Of a DNA stretch of 64,000 nucleotides, positions 60,422-64,000 are shown in pieces. The notes below the pieces were generated by a model. That model ran no database searches, was not told the DNA's origin, and saw only the letters and a list, made by a program, of their open reading frames with translations. The stretch is from Streptosporangiaceae bacterium NEAU-GS5. GTDB lineage: Bacteria; Actinomycetota; Actinomycetes; Streptosporangiales; Streptosporangiaceae. The translations under genes and the position numbers were made by a program. Within the stretch, counting starts at the first letter, position 1; each line of letters opens with the position of its first letter. The stretch spans positions 1 through 64,000 of the forward strand of contig JAGFNW010000005.1 of NCBI GenBank assembly GCA_017592665.1, read 5' to 3'.

Positions 60422-60506
60422 AAGGGTCAATCGCCACTTCTTACGGACGCGTTACACGCTCCTGGAGAGAATTTTGAGCCGGTCTGAGACCGCTGCGGAT
60501 GAGCGG

Positions 60507-60815
60507 TCAGCGATCGGTCCCCGCCAGCAGGCCCGCCCAGAGCCTGGTCGTCCGCGCCGCCACGAACCGGTCGGTCTCGATGAGCTCCCGCACCGTGCCG
60601 TCGGCCGCGTAGGTCATCCGCCGGATGAACAGCAGTCCTCCGGCCGCGCAGAGTTCGTAGACGACGTCGCGGCAGTCGCAGGTGTGCTGGACCACACGGA
60701 CGCGATCGCTGCGCGGGACCGCCGGCAGCCAGCGGATCCTTCGGAACCCCGGCTGCGGCGCGGCGACATGCAATCCGTGGAACTCGCCGAACTCAGAAAT
60801 CCCGGATTTCGGCAT
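60507..60815 (-). CDS. Small protein of unknown function, divergent from a GntR regulator
   Basis: A 102-residue protein with no family that I recognise. It has a Cys/Asp cluster (HTCDCRDVVYELC, about residues 44-56) followed by a hydrophobic strand and FIRRMTY; the end is Arg/Leu-rich. The two close cysteines could bind a metal or form a disulphide. It faces the GntR gene at 60951 across 135 bases, so the two may share control, and a strong hairpin follows its stop. Confidence 0.55.
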   Translation of the reverse strand: MPKSGISEFGEFHGLHVAAPQPGFRRIRWLPAVPRSDRVRVVQHTCDCRDVVYELCAAGGLLFIRRMTYAADGTVRELIETDRFVAARTTRLWAGLLAGTDR

Positions 60816-60950
60816 GCGATCTCCCCGGCAGCGCGGTCATATCCTTCTTCCCGAAACCAAAGTTGGAGTCACAACATCGAGCCATTACTCTCGGTTGCCC
60901 CTCGAATACGCCAAGATTGGGAAACCCTCACAACTTCATGGGATGGATGG

Positions 60951-61688
60951 ATGGCCAACTCCGATCCGGTCTACCTGCGCGTCGTGGAGGACCTGCGCCG
61001 TCAGATCATCGACGGCTCTCTCCCTCCGGGCGCCCCGATCCCCTCCCGCCACCAGATCACCCGGAAGTACGGCGTCGGCGAGACCGCGGCTCGGCACGCC
61101 CTGCGCGTCCTGGCGGGCGAAGGCCTGATCATTGGTCGGGTCGGCTCGGGGCACCGGGTCAGGGAGCGCCCGATCCTGATCCCCCTGCAGCGGGGCCGCG
61201 CCTCCGACCACCACTCCCTGTTCGCGACCGACATTCAGGCGGGCGGCATCCGCGCCACGTGGCACTGGCGCAGCGGGCCCGTCGACGCACCGCCCGACAT
61301 CGCACGAAGGCTCAAGCTCCCCGACTGGGAGCAGGTCGTCAGGACGAACTACGTCCTTCGCGGCGACGGCCGCCCGCTTCAGCTCGCCACCTCCTACGAA
61401 CAGGCCGGCTTCACCGAGGGCCTGGAGACCGAAGAGGGCAGCGGCGAGCGGCGCAGCTTCGTCAACCGGATCGCCTCCTACGGCGTGAAGATCACCGAGG
61501 TGACCGAGAGCGTCTACGTCCGCGTGCCACAGCCGATCGAGAGCGATCTGCTCGAACTGCCCACCGGCATCCAGCTGCTGCACATCGAGCGCACCCACTA
61601 CGCCGGCGACCGGCCCGTGGAGACCTCTGACGTGCTCATTCCCGGCGACCGGTTCCAACTCGTCTACACGATCCCGCCCCCCGGCTAG
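60951..61688 (+). CDS. GntR family regulator with UTRA effector domain
   Basis: This 245-residue regulator has an N-terminal GntR winged helix (LRVVEDLRRQIIDGSLPPGA, then GVGETAARHALRVLAGEGLI) and a C-terminal UTRA ligand-binding domain (residues about 90-240, with SDVLIPGDRFQLVY at the end), placing it in the HutC subfamily. The ATG at 60951 follows a GGATGG; the reading frame is open further upstream but without family similarity. Its ligand is unknown. It precedes radC by 94 bases. Confidence 0.87.
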   Translation: MANSDPVYLRVVEDLRRQIIDGSLPPGAPIPSRHQITRKYGVGETAARHALRVLAGEGLIIGRVGSGHRVRERPILIPLQRGRASDHHSLFATDIQAGGIRATWHWRSGPVDAPPDIARRLKLPDWEQVVRTNYVLRGDGRPLQLATSYEQAGFTEGLETEEGSGERRSFVNRIASYGVKITEVTESVYVRVPQPIESDLLELPTGIQLLHIERTHYAGDRPVETSDVLIPGDRFQLVYTIPPPG

Positions 61689-61731
61689 CGGCGGGAGGGG
61701 CACTGGCCACCCCCGCACGGCCGGGCGGCGA

Positions 61732-61753
61732 TGTCGGTGCGCACTGGTAAAAC
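61732..61753 (+). promoter_or_regulatory. PafBC-like promoter motif upstream of radC
   Basis: TGTCGGTG is followed after exactly eight bases by TAAAAC, against TGTCRGTG-N8-TANNNT; only the last base of the -10 differs. The predicted start of transcription is about 22 bases before the radC ATG. Confidence 0.55.
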
Positions 61754-61782
61754 GGTCCCGGATTCCCCGTCCGGAGGTCTCG

Positions 61783-62445
61783 ATGCGCGTAAAAGATCTA
61801 CCACCTACCGACCAGCCGCGCGAGCGGCTTCTGTCCACCGGCGCGACGGCGCTTGCCGATCGCGAACTGCTGGCTCTGCTGCTCGGCTCGGGCAGCAGAG
61901 GCGTCAGCTCGATCGAGCTGGCGTCCCGCCTGATCGCCCATTGCGGCGACCTCGGCGCGCTGTCCCGCGCCGAGGCCCACCGCCTCCTCGCCGTACCTGG
62001 CGTGGGCCCCGCGAAGGCCGCCCGCGTGGCCGCCGCATTCCATCTCGTACGGCGTGCGCAGTCGGAGCCCGACCGCGCGCGGATCTCCTCATCGGCCGAC
62101 CTGGCCGCCCTGGCCGCGCCTCTCCTGCACGGCCAGCCGAAGGAGCGGCTGGTCGTGGTGGTGTGCGACGCCCGAGGCGCCGTGCTGCGCCGCACGGTGG
62201 CCAGCGAGGGCGGCAGCGACCACACGACCGCGCCCGTCCGCGACATCATCGTCACCGTCCTCACCTCAGGGGGAAGCGCCTTCGGCCTCGCCCACAACCA
62301 CCCCAGCGGCTCGCTCGAACCGAGCCCGGCCGACCTCGACGCGACCTGGCGGATGGCCGAGGCCGCCGAAACGGTCGGCCTTCACCTGCTGGATCACCTC
62401 GTGATCACCGACACCGCCTGGCGCCGGATCCCACTCAGAGCCTAG
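61783..62445 (+). CDS. radC: RadC family JAB-domain protein
   Basis: A 220-residue protein with an N-terminal helix-hairpin-helix (LLAVPGVGPAKAARVAAAF, about residues 70-88) and a C-terminal JAB/MPN-type metal domain with LAHNHPSGSLEPSPADLDAT, which contains the HxH...D zinc site. RadC is historically linked to DNA repair, but its biochemical role is unsettled. GGAGG lies seven bases before the ATG. A PafBC-like promoter just upstream suggests induction by DNA damage. Confidence 0.9.
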   Translation: MRVKDLPPTDQPRERLLSTGATALADRELLALLLGSGSRGVSSIELASRLIAHCGDLGALSRAEAHRLLAVPGVGPAKAARVAAAFHLVRRAQSEPDRARISSSADLAALAAPLLHGQPKERLVVVVCDARGAVLRRTVASEGGSDHTTAPVRDIIVTVLTSGGSAFGLAHNHPSGSLEPSPADLDATWRMAEAAETVGLHLLDHLVITDTAWRRIPLRA

Positions 62446-62463
62446 GCCATCGGATCTGCATTG

Positions 62464-62533
62464 GTCTACTACTCCGCTACATCGGCCTCTTAGGTGTCTA
62501 CTTTGTGGGTATACGTCTTGAATCGTCTATGAT
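62464..62533 (+). promoter_or_regulatory. GTCTA-rich promoter of the first double-GntR gene
   Basis: GTCTA occurs at 62464, 62496 and 62525. The last overlaps TATGAT (62528-62533), which lies exactly 7-12 bases before the GTG at 62540 and reads as the -10 of a leaderless mRNA. GTCTA is a common half-site of GntR-family operators. Confidence 0.55.
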
Positions 62534-62539
62534 TTGACT

Positions 62540-63016
62540 GTGCTTGACCGCGACGGGCCGATTCCGATTTACAAACAGCTGGCCGACATCATTCGGGGGC
62601 AGATCGAGCGGGGCGAATTCGCTCCGGGCGATCTGCTTCCGAGCGAGGCGGAGCTCGAGGCCGAATACAAGATCGCCCGGCTGACCGTGCGCCGGGCCGT
62701 GCGGGAGCTGCGCGATCAGGGCGTGGCCTACACCGTCCAAGGCGAGGGCACGTTCGTCGGCCCGCCGGACGCGCCGCGCTCGGCCGACCAGCTCCACCGC
62801 TACCAGCGGATCGCCAGGGAGCTGAGCGAGCGGATCAAGAGCGGCGAACTGCCGCCGAACAAGCCCATCCCGAGCGAGCAGACGCTCATGAAGGACTACA
62901 CGGTGGCCAAGGCCACGATCCGCAAGTCCATGAAGCTGCTGCGGGAGCAGGGCTGGGTCTTCACGGTCGCCTACCGCGGCACCTATCCCGTCAAGCAGGA
63001 GGACTGGCCCCAATAG
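62540..63016 (+). CDS. Double GntR winged-helix protein (first)
   Basis: The 158-residue protein is made of two GntR DNA-binding domains in a row with no effector domain. The first is PIYKQLADIIRGQIERGEFA with LPSEAELEAEYKIARLTVRR; the second is QRIARELSERIKSGELPPNK with IPSEQTLMKDYTVAKATIRK. Each ends in a wing (VQGEGTFVG; VAYRGTYPV). It should bind two adjacent half-sites as a covalent dimer. The GTG at 62540 is preferred to a TTG two codons earlier because a -10-like TATGAT sits at the leaderless distance. A close paralogue follows. Confidence 0.82.
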   Translation: MLDRDGPIPIYKQLADIIRGQIERGEFAPGDLLPSEAELEAEYKIARLTVRRAVRELRDQGVAYTVQGEGTFVGPPDAPRSADQLHRYQRIARELSERIKSGELPPNKPIPSEQTLMKDYTVAKATIRKSMKLLREQGWVFTVAYRGTYPVKQEDWPQ

Positions 63017-63054
63017 CGGGTAGCCATAGGCAATAGGTCTAGCACTGATTGGCT

Positions 63055-63094
63055 GGTCTATTAGACCGATACTCCGGGCGAGGTCGTCTAATCT
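63055..63094 (+). promoter_or_regulatory. GTCTA palindrome and -10 of the second double-GntR gene
   Basis: GGTCTATTAGACC (63055-63067) is a perfect 6-1-6 inverted repeat. A further CGTCTAATCT follows, in which TAATCT (63089-63094) lies 8-13 bases before the ATG, a leaderless arrangement like that of the paralogue. Confidence 0.6.
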
Positions 63095-63101
63095 GGCTGC
63101 C

Positions 63102-63578
63102 ATGCTCGATCGATGGGGGCCGGTCCCGCTGTACCGGCAGATCGCCGACATGATCCGGGCGCGGATCGAGGAGCGGGAGCTGCGGCCGGGCGATCTCGTG
63201 CCGAGCGAGGCGCGGCTGATGGCCGATCACAAGGTGGCGCGGACCACCGCCCGGCGCGCCATCCGCGATCTGCGCGAGCGCGGCCTGGTCTACACGATCC
63301 AGGGCGAGGGCACGTTCGTAGGCCCGTCCGACGTGATCCGCGCGCCCCGCAGGACGCCGGTCTACCGGGAGATCGCCACCGAGATCGCGGAGTTGATCCG
63401 CAGCGGCGACCTGCGACCGGGCGACCCCATCCCCAGCGAGACGGCCCTCATGCGCCGCCACCGCCGCGCCAAGATGACCGTCCGCCAGGCCGTCCTTCAC
63501 CTGTGCGAGGCCGGGTGGACCTTCACCGTCCCCAACCGCGGCACCTTCGTCTCCCCCAGGGACACCTGGCCCCCATAG
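63102..63578 (+). CDS. Double GntR winged-helix protein (second)
   Basis: A 158-residue paralogue of the preceding gene with the same two-domain plan: PLYRQIADMIRARIEERELR with VPSEARLMADHKVARTTARR, then PVYREIATEIAELIRSGDLR with IPSETALMRRHRRAKMTVRQ. Both wings are present (IQGEGTFVGP; VPNRGTFVSP). Both proteins end in a short DxWPP or EDWPQ tail. No ligand-binding domain is present, so control would come from protein level, a partner or an unknown signal. The shared GTCTA motifs suggest auto- or cross-regulation. Confidence 0.82.
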   Translation: MLDRWGPVPLYRQIADMIRARIEERELRPGDLVPSEARLMADHKVARTTARRAIRDLRERGLVYTIQGEGTFVGPSDVIRAPRRTPVYREIATEIAELIRSGDLRPGDPIPSETALMRRHRRAKMTVRQAVLHLCEAGWTFTVPNRGTFVSPRDTWPP

Positions 63579-63692
63579 CCACCCACCTATGTGCCTCGGG
63601 CCGGCGGCGCCCGAAGCCCGCCCCGCCCAGCGCAGCGACCGGGCGGACCCGGGCGGCGCAGGCGCGGGGGACGCGGACTGCGGAGACAGGCC

Positions 63693-64000
63693 TTAGACGG
63701 CTTCGTAGGGGTTGTCGTGGCGGGTCAGGCGGGTGGCCATGGCCTCTACGGACTTCATGGCGGCACGGTAGAGGCCGGGGCCGAAGGTCACGCGGCGGAC
63801 GCCGAGGGCGGCGAGCTCGGCGATCGAGGGGCCGTCAGGGCGGTAGCCGGCGTTCACGGGGGCCTTGGTCTCGGCCACGATCGCGCCCAGGGCGTCCGGT
63901 GGGGCCGTGATCGGATAGACGCAGTCGGCACCGGCCGCCATGTAGGCCTGGGCGCGCTCGAGCGCGTCTTCGAGCACGCCGCCGCGCGCGAACGTGTCGA
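63693..64000 (-). CDS. Isocitrate lyase/PEP mutase family protein, C-terminal part (partial)
   Basis: The gene enters from beyond the window and about 102 C-terminal residues are seen. The sequence LERAQAYMAAGADCVYPI, then VNAGYRPDGPSIAELAALGV and RRVTFGPGLYRAAM, is typical of the PEP phosphonomutase/carboxyvinyl-carboxyphosphonate mutase-like branch of the isocitrate lyase superfamily. The catalytic region is outside the window, so the reaction cannot be assigned. Confidence 0.8.
   Translation of the reverse strand, partial: DTFARGGVLEDALERAQAYMAAGADCVYPITAPPDALGAIVAETKAPVNAGYRPDGPSIAELAALGVRRVTFGPGLYRAAMKSVEAMATRLTRHDNPYEAV

Noticed and set aside
60359-60487. Possible 42-residue protein beginning MSKKQKETADMCSGV
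   Set aside because: It lies across the hairpin terminator, lacks a ribosome site and has no recognisable relatives; too weak to list as a gene.
1-64000. tRNA, rRNA and riboswitch genes
   Set aside because: No T-loop (GGTTCRA) with matching arms and no known riboswitch core was found by eye; a covariance-model search would be needed to exclude them.

Overview
The window is 64 kb of high-GC DNA with strong G/C bias at third codon positions, frequent GTG and TTG starts, many ATGA/GTGA overlaps and several apparently leaderless genes. The gene set and order (gluBCD, rny, recX-recA, DUF3046, lhr, nei, clgR, pncC, pgsA, rimO, rodZ-like, ftsK, rnj, dapA) are those of a filamentous actinomycete chromosome. 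I infer Streptosporangiales (a Nonomuraea- or Streptosporangium-like organism) but cannot prove the family from this sequence. No rRNA, tRNA, CRISPR array, insertion sequence or integrase was recognised.

Bases 1-11,700 hold the end of a glutamate-type ABC transporter, an S9 peptidase, RNase Y, a PPOX flavoprotein and recX-recA. RecX is predicted to carry about 660 residues of disordered, repetitive sequence in front of its normal domain. The recA promoter region has both a LexA SOS box and a perfect PafBC (RecA-NDp) promoter; near-matches to the second motif precede lhr and radC. Bases 11,600-21,000 hold small genes, a subtilase pseudogene with three one-base losses, a VOC protein and lhr. 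Bases 19,900-27,100 are a chitobiose/GlcNAc-type uptake unit (binding protein, two permeases, GH3 hexosaminidase) flanked by two paralogous ROK repressors whose upstream regions share an operator-like motif.

Bases 27,200-36,900 return to core genes: an EEP-family membrane protein, an Rrf2 regulator, Nei2, then ftsK, rodZ-like, rimO, pgsA, pncC and clgR on the minus strand. Between ftsK and rnj lies about 20 kb of accessory genes: an XRE-ImmA/PIN-like pair; KDG kinase; an operon whose products look like fungal FCY1 (cytosine deaminase), a thymine-hydroxylase-like dioxygenase and FCY2 (permease); and a hexuronate catabolic cluster. That cluster has both the isomerase branch (KduI, KduD, KdgK) and the complete oxidative branch (Udh, GudD, KdgD, KGSADH), an ABC importer without an ATPase, two IclR regulators and an unassigned TIM-barrel-like protein. 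A SARP/AfsR-type regulator closes the block.

Bases 57,600-64,000 hold rnj and dapA, a UTRA-type GntR regulator, radC, two adjacent proteins each made of two fused GntR winged helices and nothing else, and the end of an isocitrate lyase/PEP mutase family gene. The best candidates for undescribed biology are the cytosine/thymine salvage operon, the uronate-linked TIM-barrel-like protein, the disordered RecX, the XRE-ImmA/PIN pair with its start-site operator, and the double-GntR pair.
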